DNA from: Tyto alba
Taxonomy: Eukaryota > Chordata > Aves > Strigiformes > Tytonidae
Assembly (NCBI RefSeq): GCF_018691265.1
Contig: NW_024881313.1
Span: forward strand, 17,229,518-17,293,517
DNA: 64,000 nucleotides
Reading direction: 5' to 3'
Shown here: piece after piece, positions 1-12,659 of the stretch
How the letters are laid out: each line of letters begins with the position of its first letter
How positions within the stretch are numbered: the first letter of the stretch is position 1
Notes under the pieces: model-generated
Databases searched by the model: none
What the model was told of the DNA's origin: nothing
The model's input: only the letters and a program-made list of their open reading frames with translations
Program-made: the position numbers and the translations under genes

Positions 1-3000
1 TCAACACTTGCATGCAAAGGCAGCACAGAAAGATCAGGAGATGCATGATACCTTGCTTAGTTGAACTGAGACCAAGCATGATAGGATGCCTCATTCCACC
101 ATTGCTGGCTGGTAAGTCAGGGCAGGGGGGGCATGCTAGGACTAAATACTAAAGTAGCTTTTGTAATTCATATAATAGCAAAGAAACCTAGGCATTCACC
201 AAGACAGTTTCAGACCTGAGCACATTTAATTTAATGTTCTGTTATTTTATTAGTGAAGCAGATAACTTTCAGCAACTTGCTTATGTGTTTCCACTTAGCA
301 CTTGTCTTTCCTGATCAATTAGAACATCTGGAATAGAAATTATGATTGTTATCTTGCCTAATCCTGATTCAAGACTGCAAATATTTTTGGTCATTGCATT
401 TTACTTTTCTAGTAGAATATGCACTGACCTGCAAGAATTGAAATTCCAGGGCAACATATTGGAGACCACAAAAAAACCTTGATTTTGGAGCTACATCGTC
501 TCAAAGACTTCACATAAACTAGGATATATGTAGATTGTGATTATTTAATATAGGGAATTGTACTTTCTGGTTTTCACTATTGATTCTTTAGAGGTATATT
601 TTTATTTACTCATGCACTAGCTCAACATCATGAATAAAACAGAAGTGCAATCAGGTTAAATACTGACATATTGATGTGCCATAATATATGGTCTCAATAT
701 AAAAAAGTTCACAAAGTGTTTGCTGAGTCTGTGGTGATGGGTAGCTTCTGTTAAACAAGGCAAGTGTATCTCCAAACACGTGTTTATTAGTAGTCCAGTG
801 TTCACATTTCTGGCAGTCTACTCATGGTTCATTGTGCACAGAAGCCAGAAAGAGTAGAAAAAAGACCAAGAGCTTGCTTGCCTGGAAAGTACTTGGAATG
901 CAAGCAGAATAAGTTTTGTTCCTAAGAAGAGAGCGAATGTGTGCCTGTATGATTGATTTGCTGTCTGTGTTTTGGGACTGTGTGTCATGACTGAGAAAGT
1001 GGTTTCATAGCTGTGGATGTGAGGCAGGCTTCCTACTTTGTGTTTCTGCCAGTACATGGATGATTATGCAGGATAAGGGAGGATCAGAATTAGCCTATGC
1101 AGAAGGCGTAATAGACAAGGTCCCAGCAATAAACCAAGCAACCAGAATGTGGCCCAGCTGGAGGGGACTTTGGAGGAAGGATTTCTCCCTTCTTTCAATA
1201 CCTGGGCTAGAAAGAATGATGACGATGCTTCAGAGGCAAGAACTGAAGGCAGCTTATGGATAGGGAAGATACAGTGAAGATAAGTGGATGCAGATTCCAC
1301 TGGATTAATATTATCCCTAAATGGGAGCCTTGAAGGAGACATTTGGTATGAAATGTCATCTCTGAGAGCTAACATCAAAATCTGAGGAACAGGAATGCAG
1401 ATGGATGGTAGTGTTAATATTCAGAAAAAGATATGATGGAGAGAAAGCTGTACAGCAAATCTTGCACCTGCGGACAAATCCTGAAAAAGAGGTATATGGG
1501 GCAGCCCTAGATAGATACTGGATGAGCATGACTGAATACCAGATACAGGAAGACACTGACTTATTAAGAAGTACAGTTGCTATAGTATCTTGTTTAGACC
1601 AGTTGAGTTTAGGTCCAGGGACGACTATTCAGTAGGAGGGTTAGGATATATGAAGGGTGGGAGGCAGCTACGAAGTCTGAGTACTCTGTTACAGAGTGGG
1701 ACATCTATATTTCTAATGTGTCATGAATGTTCTCCATAGAACAACAGCAACACATCAGAAATCATAAACATAGCCAAATTGTTGTATATTTATACTTCTA
1801 TGAGGTGCAATATAGGAAGGCTAGTAAAGTCAAGAAAGTGTTAAAACATTTGTCTTGTGCCTTCTGTGGAAGAAAGAATATGTTAAAATTGCAATATAAA
1901 GGTCTTCTTAAACTGGAAATGGAGAGAGAAAAGAGGGAGTCATGATTCCAGGAAGTGCTTTGAATATCAAAGGCAAACCCTGAATATTTCATTTGCTTTG
2001 AAAGGACACTGATCAAGCTTTGAATGTTTCATTTGCATTAAAAAGGGACAGGAATACACAGTCTAAGAGAAATCATCCAGGATTGGAGGGAATCACCCAG
2101 CAGATGGAGTAATTTGATGAATTCTGCACCCTTAGCTTTTGCAACAAGAGTTTTCAGTGATTATTACTTCTTGAGCACCTAAGAAGAATCAATTTTGTGG
2201 TTAAAATTTACGTATGCATTTTTAAATGTATTTACTACTTGCAGTCCAGTTTACAAGTTTGTAATTAATTATGTGAACTTTATCTTCAGAAACTAGCTTT
2301 TATTGTGTTTTAACCTTTACTCACATAGTATTACAGGGGAAGTCTGGGTGAAGCTGAGAATTTGGAGATTTATAATCTCTTTGAAATTAAAAAGAATCTA
2401 TGTGAAACAGCTTCCTTGGGACAATCTGCATGCAAAGTCGTGTTTTCAGGAAATATGGCTGCTTTCCTGGTACACAGCAAGAGCTAGTATGCAGGCTATT
2501 AAATACAGAAGTTGGTCCAGTGAACAACTGTCCTAAAGGCAGCAGGCCATGGAGATATCTCACCACTAAATATGTGGAATGGAGCAACTTCCTTCAAGAC
2601 TTTTTCATCTGGTCTACTTGATCTTAGGATCAATTGGATTGGAGTATAGTCGAGCTACAGTAGCTAACTTGTCTCACCCTCAAAGAAGACTGGGGATTTG
2701 GCTTGTCACCATGCCTAAGTCAGAGTTTAGTTTGATAATAACTTTAAACTTTTATTTTGTAACTCCCTGCCCCTTCGCCTCCAAACCAAAACCAAAAGCC
2801 TTTAATTCAGCCTCATTGCAACCATAGAACAGAAGATTTCTGCAGTCTTTGAATTATTTGTGGAGATTCCCACAGGTTCAAAACATTTAGCATTACTTTA
2901 TAGATAGGCACAGATTTTGAAAATCTCCTCTTGTGAACTTGGCATTTTTTAAAAAGAAAAAAAAGAAATTAAATTAAAAAATTAAATTAAGGAAGGACGA

Positions 3001-6000
3001 TATTGGTGAAAACATCAATGTTGAGTGAGTGATAATACAAACAATCAACCTATTGGCTAGAATTAGCCATCACACATGCCAGTTCTCCACAGATAAAGAA
3101 ATATTGGTAAGCAAAACCAGAATTTACTAGAGAGTTGGAACAATTAAGAAAGTTGAAGACCTTCATTACAGAAGTTTGGAAGGTACCTGTGAGTGGCACA
3201 AATTACTGCTCAATTTACTTGATCTACTGTGACAAAGGTTCTTGCCAGAGCCCTTGGCTTGTAAGCTGAAAAAACCCCAAACCTCTTATTACTCTAATTA
3301 GACACGTAAATCAGGTCAGATTTATTCAGTCTTGGCAAGAACCAGACAACTCATAAATATAATTGTAATTGCGCTTGAAGGAATGCTTGGTAGCGTTGCT
3401 GCTGGACAGTGAAAAAAGATAGACCTGCTTGGAATTTTTTTTCCTAACCCTTGAAGGAAAGGGATTCAATATCCGTTTTAAGAATCAGATTAAAATATTA
3501 TATACTAACCCCTAATTAAAGCAAATAATAGATAATTAGATTTCAGAATCTTTCTCTTTAAAGAGGGACAACCTGACAGCAGTGCTAGTAAGGACAACCC
3601 AGGGCAATACAGCTGTTTTCTGTATCATGCATGAGCAAATGGATAAAAAGTTTTATGCAGAGGATGTGCTGGTTCTAAAACCCATGAAGACTTGTTTCCA
3701 AATTATGAGAATGCATTGACAACTGTGTACATAATATTTGTGCAAATGTTTCAGAAAATTCTTTGTTATGGGATAGATTAAATACAAATTCAAGGTTTAG
3801 CAAATGACTTTGAAATATCTAGGGTTTTAATGCTAAGAAATGTAAATAGCTAAATCAATGTCATTATTATACCAAGCACTAACTGAGAATTAGTTGAATG
3901 AAAGTCTTTCCTCTCAGACTCTCTAAGAAAAGAAAGATGGAAATTATTACTTGTATAGAGATTAAGGAAGGGCTCAGGGAGATTCCTACCTCAACACTAA
4001 TTTTAGAAAATCAGGGTTACCCTTAAAAATGGGAACAGTCTTCTTAGCCTTACCTGCTTCTCTGACAGTATTTGCCTTCTAAAGCTGTAGTAGTATCATA
4101 TTTATAATAAACCAGGCCATACAATGTCTACTTTCTATGACAAATGCAATGCCTATATGCTGAGTCCCATTATTTGTACCATGATTCTGGACTTCAGTTG
4201 TGAGTTAATCTTAAGTATTCATTGGACCTGTCAGATAAAGGCCAGATTAGAGTATCAACATCAGTTTAGGCTTCATCCCATGTGGAAGAAGTTTCAGGTT
4301 AAAATTGAAGGGAAAGGTTGAGAAAAGACTGGCTGCCACACATGTATATATGCACCTTCAGAAATATATTTTGGTTAGTAACTGAGGCCTGGATTCCACC
4401 TATCTTGAGCTGCCAAGAAGTCTAACACGTACTGAAAAAGCAGTATATTTAGATATATCACATCAGAATAAAGCCCCAAGATATTTATGCCGTTGAAACT
4501 CCCAAATCCTCTCCTTACTGAAAGTGATACTATATATACAGAGACTGCCAACTGCACAGTGTTAGTTTCCACTGACACATCAAAGTTCACACAGACAAGT
4601 ATTGTAAAATTATAAAATGATATAAATATATTCACGGATTGTTTATACAGAGACATACATAAAGTTAAAAAATATAATGAGAATTGAGAAGAAACAGCTT
4701 GCTCACTTAGAATGAAAAAGAGCAACAGATGAGATTAAAGGAGCAATCTTTGACTTAATCTTTGATTTAATTATAAATACCTCATTCAATTTTAATAGAA
4801 ACAATCTTTTAATGCCTTGGCCACTTCAGGGGCCTTATGAAATAAAAGCTGAACAAACTGGCTGATCTTGAAGGTATAGGGGAAGAAATTTTGTGTAGGT
4901 TTTTCTTCATGCCCTGTCTTCCAAAGCTGTGGTGTGATAGTGGTGTAATTATAATATACCTTGTTGACCTTAATGAATGGTGTCTCTGTATGGCACAGAG
5001 CAGACAGTTACTAAGTTTTCGGTGCTTGTGGAATGTGACAAGGAAGAATACTGAATGAACAGCAATTGCTAATGAGTCTTAGACCCTTTGAATCTGTTAA
5101 ATGGATTACATATTTGGGAATGTAGACAAACAGCTGGAGTTAAATCCAGGTCTCCTTCCTTTTTCTTTATTTTCTTCCCCTCTTCTTCACTCTGCATATT
5201 TTTCTCTCTGACTTTAATTGCCATGTGTTTTTGTTTGTTTTAGTGTGTGTCATATTAATCAGTGCAGAGGGACTACTGTGTTTAATATATGTCATCCAAT
5301 CACTGAGAGAATATTTTTGTCTGTTCACATTTTTAGTACTTTTTTCTTGTGTTAACACATTTTGTATGGTTTGATTAAAAAAACAAAGATAAAAACAGAG
5401 GAAGGCTGAAGATGTTTAATAAATAATAAATGGGTATGTTGACAACCCTCTGACACTGAGAGAAAGAAACACATAAAGAATTTTTAATGAAAATACAACC
5501 CTAGCAGGACAGGAACACAGTATTCTGAAATATATGACAGACACTTTATCCATTAGGTTAAAAAAAATTGTTTTAGTTAACACTCAAGGGATGCTAAAGG
5601 TATCTTTTAGCTAGCATGTCCACAAAGTGTCTGTAAATGGAACAGAAATTGAATCTTATTCCCACAAAGTTTGTGAGTGATTTTCCTGGCACAGCACAGT
5701 AGTATCTTTTAGGTGGAAATACTAAGAAAGCAGAGGACATGCTGGTGAGTTCTAACTGGGTCTAAGAATTAGTGGAGCCTGAAGTAACTGTCAGAATTTT
5801 TAAAACATTTTTCTTGTCTGTAACTAGAAGTTTTATATTTGCTATTGTGCAGCTGTATGGAACAGCTTCATTTTGATTTATTAAACAACTTCTTCAATGT
5901 TTGCCTTGGATTTCACAATATCCTTTTAAATATACACATTGTGCAATTGTCATTGTCCCACCCTACTGGGAATCCAAGAATGCCTTTTTTTTCTGTGGTT

Positions 6001-8846
6001 AATTCTTCCTTTCAGATCTTATCCTCTAGCTACAGATTTCTCTGTTTGATGCATTCCTATATTCCTATTTATTTTTCTTCTTTGAATCCATCCACTGACT
6101 ATCATCTCCACTATAGCTCCACCGTTTTAAATGCAGAGGTTTTTGTGGGTTCTTAGTATTGCATTTTTTTATTTTGGAGAAGGAATGTAGTAAATGTGGA
6201 TGGGATTTCTCTGACTTGGACCCATAAAACACCTTGACTTCTGTATGGTTGGCATTACTGCTCATGTAGAGGATTATCTGATCTTCGTCCCATTGTGGTC
6301 CATGGAGATCACACAGCTCAGATCCTGTGCCTGTGCAACTTGCTCTTAGGATTTCATTCAAAATCGAGGTCACGCTAGTCTGACTGAAGCTTCATTACAA
6401 AACTAATTTAGTTTTCACATTAAATTTATGACTGATGTTTTATTGTTGTAGGTGTTCAAGTTATTTTCTCCCAAGGAGTTAAATGGGACTAGAAAAGAAA
6501 ATATTCTGAGACTCTCTTTACTAGGTGGCTACTAGTTTTTTGAGTGCTACTATCCAAACATTTAGGTGTTCAGATTTATTTAATGGGTGTAGAAATGCTA
6601 GAGAAACCATAATTACTCTGAAATCTTTCTAAATTCTTTGAACAGACTTTTAATTAAATATTGTTATGAAAACATTTCCTCCTCATTTGTCGGTTAGTAA
6701 CTTTCAGTCTCTCTCATGCCATCTGCTGTCTTCTGAGATCTTTAGTTCCCAGGTCATTTCAGGTCACTCTTCTCAATATATTGTCATTTCAGCTTCCTTC
6801 CCCAATTCAAGACCAAATACTGCTCCAGCATCCTTAATTCAGTGTGTTATAGTAATTGCTACATGCTCTTTCGTGTGCTCTCAAGCTTCTATGCATACCA
6901 TTACTTACTGTTTTTTTGTCTCATTGGGCTTCTAGACAAGCAGAAATTCATCCTCTCTAGAAACATGTGGAGTTTGTTCCATTATGTATAATCTGTTCTT
7001 GTAGACAGGTGTTACAACAGACACTGTATTTAAAGCCTGAAAATCAGATAACATGGCTCTTGGGGACATACTTCAGCTATGCATATCCACAACCACCTAC
7101 TGCGTATCTTCTTGTGATCTTTGTACAGTACTGGGAACAGAACTGGAATAAAACCTTGTTTTTAAGGTCAATGAGGCTTTCTCTTATTCAGGTATGTAGA
7201 TTTCTGTGGGCACAGTAATATTATAGACCCTTAACACAGCAGAATTAGGCCCACAGCATTCAAATCTCTGGGAACTTAATAATAGTAGGACACTAATAGA
7301 AAATTAGTGTAGTGGAACAACTGACAACAGTGTGGAAACTCTGATGCAGTAGACTTCTTTCCTCCCACAGTTAAAAATCTACTTTTTGTTTTATTTTTCC
7401 TCCTGCAATATAGCTCTACCTGACAGCCTTTCTTTGACACGTTCATAGCTCAAGGATATTTTCTCTTCTGACTGAAGACATGATTTGCTCGTGTACTGTT
7501 TCAAAACTCACTGAGCCCAGTTGTACCATGGTAGTCACCTCTGTGCACTAAATCTAGCCTACCCTTTGCTACATTTGACTTCCAAGTCTTTAGCTAGTTT
7601 CTGTGTTCGACTTTTCATGTTTGAAGGTCCCAGCTGTGCTTGGAAAATAAAGAAATCCATCTGCCACAGCAAGAAAAGGGGTTCTTGAGCAGGACTGTGT
7701 GATGGCCATTTAAGGTTTGTAGCCTTTAGAAATCAAGAGCAAAATCACTCAAGATCTTAGCCTTAATGCCCTTAAAAATCTCACCTGAACTTCATAGTAT
7801 CATCATATACCTTGTAAATCTTTGGTAGCAAGACTTTTAAAAGCTTTTAGATAATCAGGAATCAAACTTTTAATCTAATATGTGGATAAATAAAAGATAT
7901 GTTATATCAAATAATAAACTTCATGCCTTTAACAAGGCTTTAAATTTTCATATGAGAGATAGGGACTAATGGATGAGTTTGAATCTTGGACAAGGTTCCA
8001 AAACTAAATGATGAATATACTTCTAATGAGAATAAGTGATTAGACAGACATCAACAAATGGTGAATGGGGAGAATGGGATAGGAGAAGTAATAAGGAAAG
8101 AGATTTAGAAAAGAGAAAAATTCATGAAAAGAAGGTAACTAATTATAAGTAGATTGCCAAGGGATGTCTGAAAAGAGCATAAGAGTTTAGTTATGGTTGC
8201 ATAAAACCAGGCTGTTCATAAGAGTTACATTAAAGAAAATAGAGGTCGTAAAGGGAATGCATCAGTCCAGAATGAAGGATGTGATTAGGTCCCAGAGATA
8301 TATGTAGATTTGAATCTTATTGGTCAGAGAAGAGTGTAAAATGGTTTCTTTACATGAGGAAAATTTGGCATTATCCAGGAAAATTTTCCATTATCTTGTA
8401 CTAAACAGTCTGCAGGAAATATGGACTGTAAGTAAGAAGAAAGTTGTAGAGAAGCTGCAGGCCCAATGAAATCATAGCAAATAATAGCATAAAATTGTTA
8501 TAGCATTTTATATCCTTCAATTGTCCTTCATTAAGTTTATGCTAGAAAACAAGTAATAGGGTTTTTAAAAGAGAAAGTATGAATATATTGACATTTGATG
8601 AGAAAAAGTAAATTGAAGTGAAAAAGAATATTCACAAATACGGTCAGTTATGACAGAAACAGAAGAAGTTATGAAACCAGGTGAGTGATAATTTACTGTG
8701 CTGTGTGATCTTATCATGGGTGCATCATAACAACACTGCTTTCATGGGAAGTCAAACTTTTTCAGTCTATGAGACTTTTACAAATGGACACCAGTGAGAA
8801 CCCTTAGACTATCGAGCAAGGTGATACCTGTATAAGCACATGAATA
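1..8846. other. AT-rich non-coding sequence without recognised genes
   Basis: Unique-looking AT-rich DNA. Every open frame here is short (116 codons or fewer), and none has a recognisable domain or a splice-bounded structure. A low-complexity A/T stretch of AAATTA-type units lies at about 2945-2990. I see no recent transposon. Some parts may be very old repeats that have decayed beyond recognition by eye. It is best read as intergenic or intronic DNA. Confidence 0.7.
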
Positions 8847-8860
8847 ACACACACACACAC
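8847..8860. repeat. (AC)7 microsatellite
   Basis: Seven uninterrupted AC units. This is a short simple repeat of the kind common in vertebrate DNA, with no other significance visible. Confidence 0.85.
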
Positions 8861-11800
8861 TAACACTTTTTTCAGATTCTGCCTCATTTAAAATAATCCT
8901 TTTTGGTCTGTATGACAAATATCTTGACTCCTGTACAGGGATACTGTTGTCTTTGCTTATGATGTTTTGGGTGTGGTGCTTGGTGGCACTCATGTGTGTG
9001 AAAAGCTTCAGAGGGGAAGCTAAATTGAACACATGAATTTTGTGCCAGGTTCAGAAAATCACTACGTTCTGTTCACTCATTAAATAATACAAAAGAAATG
9101 ACATTGTATTGAAGTATGCTCTTGCAAGACCAAAACTTGAGTTGCTTTTTATCTTATCTTTTAAAATGAAATCCTCTATAATTCATGTGGATTGAGATAG
9201 ATACATCTTGTGCTAATCTGTTGCTAAAACCGTATAGGTTAAGTGCAGATAATTCTAACGTCAGTCCTGTGCCATGCCTACCACTGGTCAGTTCTCAGTG
9301 TTGAGCCTGCTCCCATCAGTATTTCAATAAGTAAATACTCAGGAAAGGACATGTGGGTTGTGACATCCAGTGCTCCCAAGATGCGAAGTCAGGTGCTGGA
9401 ATGGAATTCCGGAGTCTCTTAAGGTCCTTAAGTTGCTTCCATAGGAAATGAGGGCTGTTGCATCCCTTGGGTTTCTAATACAGCACTTGTGGGAGACATT
9501 GAAGACAGCTGGTAGAAAACACTAGAGGAAGAGCTACAGCTGACATTTTCTCCTCTGTTAGGTCTCTCTGTGAAACTGCTGTTCAGAAACAGAAATCGTT
9601 TCCAGTGCTCACACACCTGAGCTGTGCAAGTGGGTACAGAAAACTGAATCACTCTTTCCTTCAAAACAGACACTGGATGTGTTTCCCTATTGACTTCTTC
9701 CATAAAATGTTCTGGATTTGTTTAGAACATTTCAAAGTATTTCTATAAGACATAGTCATATTCATATTGTATCCCAGTTTCCTGGTACTGGGATAACTTT
9801 TCTTGGGATAACTTTTCCAGTTGACCACAGTGTAACTGAACAAACTATAATAATAGACAACAAAGGATCTAGAATCAAGAATATAGTCATAATTTAATAT
9901 ACAACAGGTGTAAATGAAAAAAGTAGCTAAATTAAGCCTGAAATAAACAATGCTTTAGATGAAGGTAGGAAGCAAAATTAATATAACAGATGATAAATGT
10001 AGAGAAGAGTTTTTGACAAAACAAGCAAAGAAAGTCTTCTGCACTGCAAATGCGTTTTATAGCTCTCTACTAAGGTATGAAAAAAAGTTTGGGTGTAGTC
10101 ACTTCTCCAGGTTCAAAGGAAGGCTTTGAAGTGCTGCTTGTTAAGTTGAAAGGAAATTGAAAAGATATCTATCAAGGAATGCTGAGCTTCATTAAATATT
10201 GTATATGGCAGTAAACTGGGTAGAAAATGGAAGGAGGAATCAGCACATTAATGGCTGGTTAAATGAGCTGGTTGTCTGCACTAGCAAATGGTGACTGGTC
10301 ATTTAAAATGATTAATCAAAGCAATAAGATAGGAAAGCAATCAGAAATCAAAGACAGGTTATGGGAAGAAAGGCAAGTTTTTCAGTGGCACAGTGATATA
10401 AAGGACATTGGAGTAAAGGACCCCGTAGGATCTAGGACTCAATGGCAAAGCAGGCAAAAGTGGGTGCACATTTATCTTCAAAGACTGCATTCAGTAGAGA
10501 TTTGTTTTCCATATAGGCACAGCTTAGAATAATGATTGGGATGTAAATGCCTTTCATAACAAAGACTGTTTTCATAACTGTACTCAGAGAGTGGAATAAC
10601 CAAAGGTTTTGTGACCTCCTTCATTTTGTTTCCATGCTTCCTCCATAACTTCCATTTCTTTGGTGGCTCCATTTCTTCTTCTTCATGTATTCATGGCTGT
10701 TCTTTCCTTCTTTTCCTTCTGTTATAGTTCAAATGTTTCTAATAAAACAGATATGTTGAAGTGTAAAAGCTCTATGTCATACCTCTCCCAAGGAACTCTG
10801 TATGTCCCAGCTGGATTTAACATGACCAGTGAATATTTTTTTGCAACATATATTATCATCTCACTCCTCTTTTACACAGTTTATAGCCATTTTGCTTCCA
10901 GTAAAAAGCACCAAAGTTTGAGAAGTTGTGCAGTGTAAAATTTCTATCACTGAGTACTGCCGTTTTAGCAGTTGTTTCTGCACAGCTAAACTGTATTAAA
11001 AATTAAAGCTGCAACTTCACTGGATTTGACGTATTTAGGAGTATGGTAATACCTTCTAAATTCAGACTTCTTTCTTGTGTATTGAAAACAGAACCCATTT
11101 AGAGTCACACACTGGTAATCTTGAGAAATCCTGTACACCATTTGTGAATTCTGCTGGTAGTATTGGAAGGTAATTGTCAGGAGGTCTCCATTTTACAGAC
11201 TTTGAGCATGTTCTCAGTCAAATGTTTCATTCAAAGTGATACAATAAGCAGGATCAAGAAGGATACTTCACAACTTGAAAATAATTTTGCCCAGTTCCTG
11301 AACCAATCCTGTGTTTTGCTTAAACTTCCACAGTGGGAAGGGGGACACAATCCACATGATCAGCACAGTCTTTAGATGATATTTTTAGAATAGCTGTTCA
11401 TTTTACCTGGCTCCTTCAAATAAACTGTTACATCTTTAAATACATTTCTTCTAAATACTGTTATTTACAGTGTACATTAGTTCAGAGAAATGCTCATTCT
11501 ACCATAAAAGGCTAAGAAATAGTATCAGAAATATCTGTGTTAATATAATATATTGCTTAATTAATTCACACTTTTCACATTTGGGATTAAATTTAATTCA
11601 GTGTCCTGTAGAACAGCTAGGGATATATGCAAAATCAAAATCATGTATTGTCTTAATGGGGCTTCCACACAGAGCACTTATCTGTACTTTAACATTACAT
11701 TCTGTGAAAAGTGAAAATCTTTTTCAAAACCTTTTATTGTTGCATTTTAATTCACATGATTAAGCCTACAGACTAAATTATAGAGTGAACAGTCTACCAT

Positions 11801-12513
11801 GAAAGGCCAATTTATCTCAGTGCTTCATAGTTTCCTTTAGACAGAAACAGAGAAAAGTTTTGATTTTATCAATTACTAAGGAAATCTATGAGATCTAGGC
11901 AGATAGACATTATTCTAACTCACACAATAGTTCATATATGACACATAGGCTGTGTTATCTCACATTACTAGGAAGATCATTCCTAAATCTTTGGAAACAA
12001 CTAAATAGTGGGAAGTGGTACTGTTTATTGTTAACAACTAGAAAGAAAGTACCTTGCAAGTCTTTGCCTGTTTTCAGTAGGTTTAATTGTATAACCAGAG
12101 ATTAACAAGACATTTGTTGTGCTCAGTTCTTAGGTGCATTTCAAGCAGAGTTTTTATTGTTAATCATTTTCACATGGAAGCTTAATTCTGTTTTTTCAAC
12201 ATTCTTGCTTTCTTTTTTTTAGTAAATTTTGTTACACAATATTCAAGAAGATAGGAGCGAAGAGCCTTGAAGACAGTAAGAGTGCACACAGTGCCATTCC
12301 AAAGACACAAGCTACTGGCCATGTCGAAAACTCCTTTAAGTTACTACCGATGGAGGAAGTTGCTATATAGATCACCTTTTACTGCCTTTTTCTGTAGACG
12401 TCTAGGAAAAGTCCACTCCCATAAACAGAATTAAGAGTCCAGGAGAAAAGTTAAGGAAAGCTTGTAGAAAAGGTATTCCTTGACTCGTCCCCTGTTTATG
12501 CTGAGATGATTTA
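8861..12513. other. AT-rich non-coding sequence
   Basis: No recognisable gene, LTR or CR1 sequence. The open frames at 10263-10532 (+), 10660-10938 (+) and 11470-11763 (+) have no recognised domain and are of a length expected by chance in AT-rich DNA. The only local structure noted is a short 15-bp direct duplication near 9.8 kb, listed separately. Confidence 0.65.
9789..9817 (+). repeat. 15-bp period direct duplication
   Basis: The 14-base unit TGGGATAACTTTTC occurs at 9789-9802 and again at 9804-9817. This is a minor replication-slippage duplication. Confidence 0.85.
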
Positions 12514-12659
12514 AACTGGCAATAGGACCTGTTCTACAGGGTCCTCTGCTAGGGCTAACCTTTTCTCAAAATCTTTATCTACCATGAACTGGCAATAGGA
12601 CCTGTTCTACAGGGTCCTCTGCTAGGGCTAACCTTTTCTCAAAATCTTTATCTACCATG
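12514..12659 (+). repeat. exact 2 x 73-bp tandem duplication
   Basis: Copy 1 (12514-12586) and copy 2 (12587-12659) are identical base for base and directly adjacent. Each starts AACTGGCAATAGG and ends TCTACCATG. Identity stops at both outer edges: G versus A one base upstream, and T versus A just after. The absence of any difference points to a young duplication, a variable-number locus, or an assembly duplication. Each unit contains an imperfect palindrome (AGGACCTG ... CAGGGTCCT). No reading frame of note crosses it. Confidence 0.97.

Noticed and set aside
4375..4725. 116-codon minus-strand frame as a membrane protein gene.
   Set aside because: The hydrophobic composition follows from T/A-rich DNA. 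There is no recognised family, no splice signals and no conserved motif.
12514..12659. CRISPR-like repeat.
   Set aside because: There are only two copies, directly adjacent with no spacer, in vertebrate DNA.
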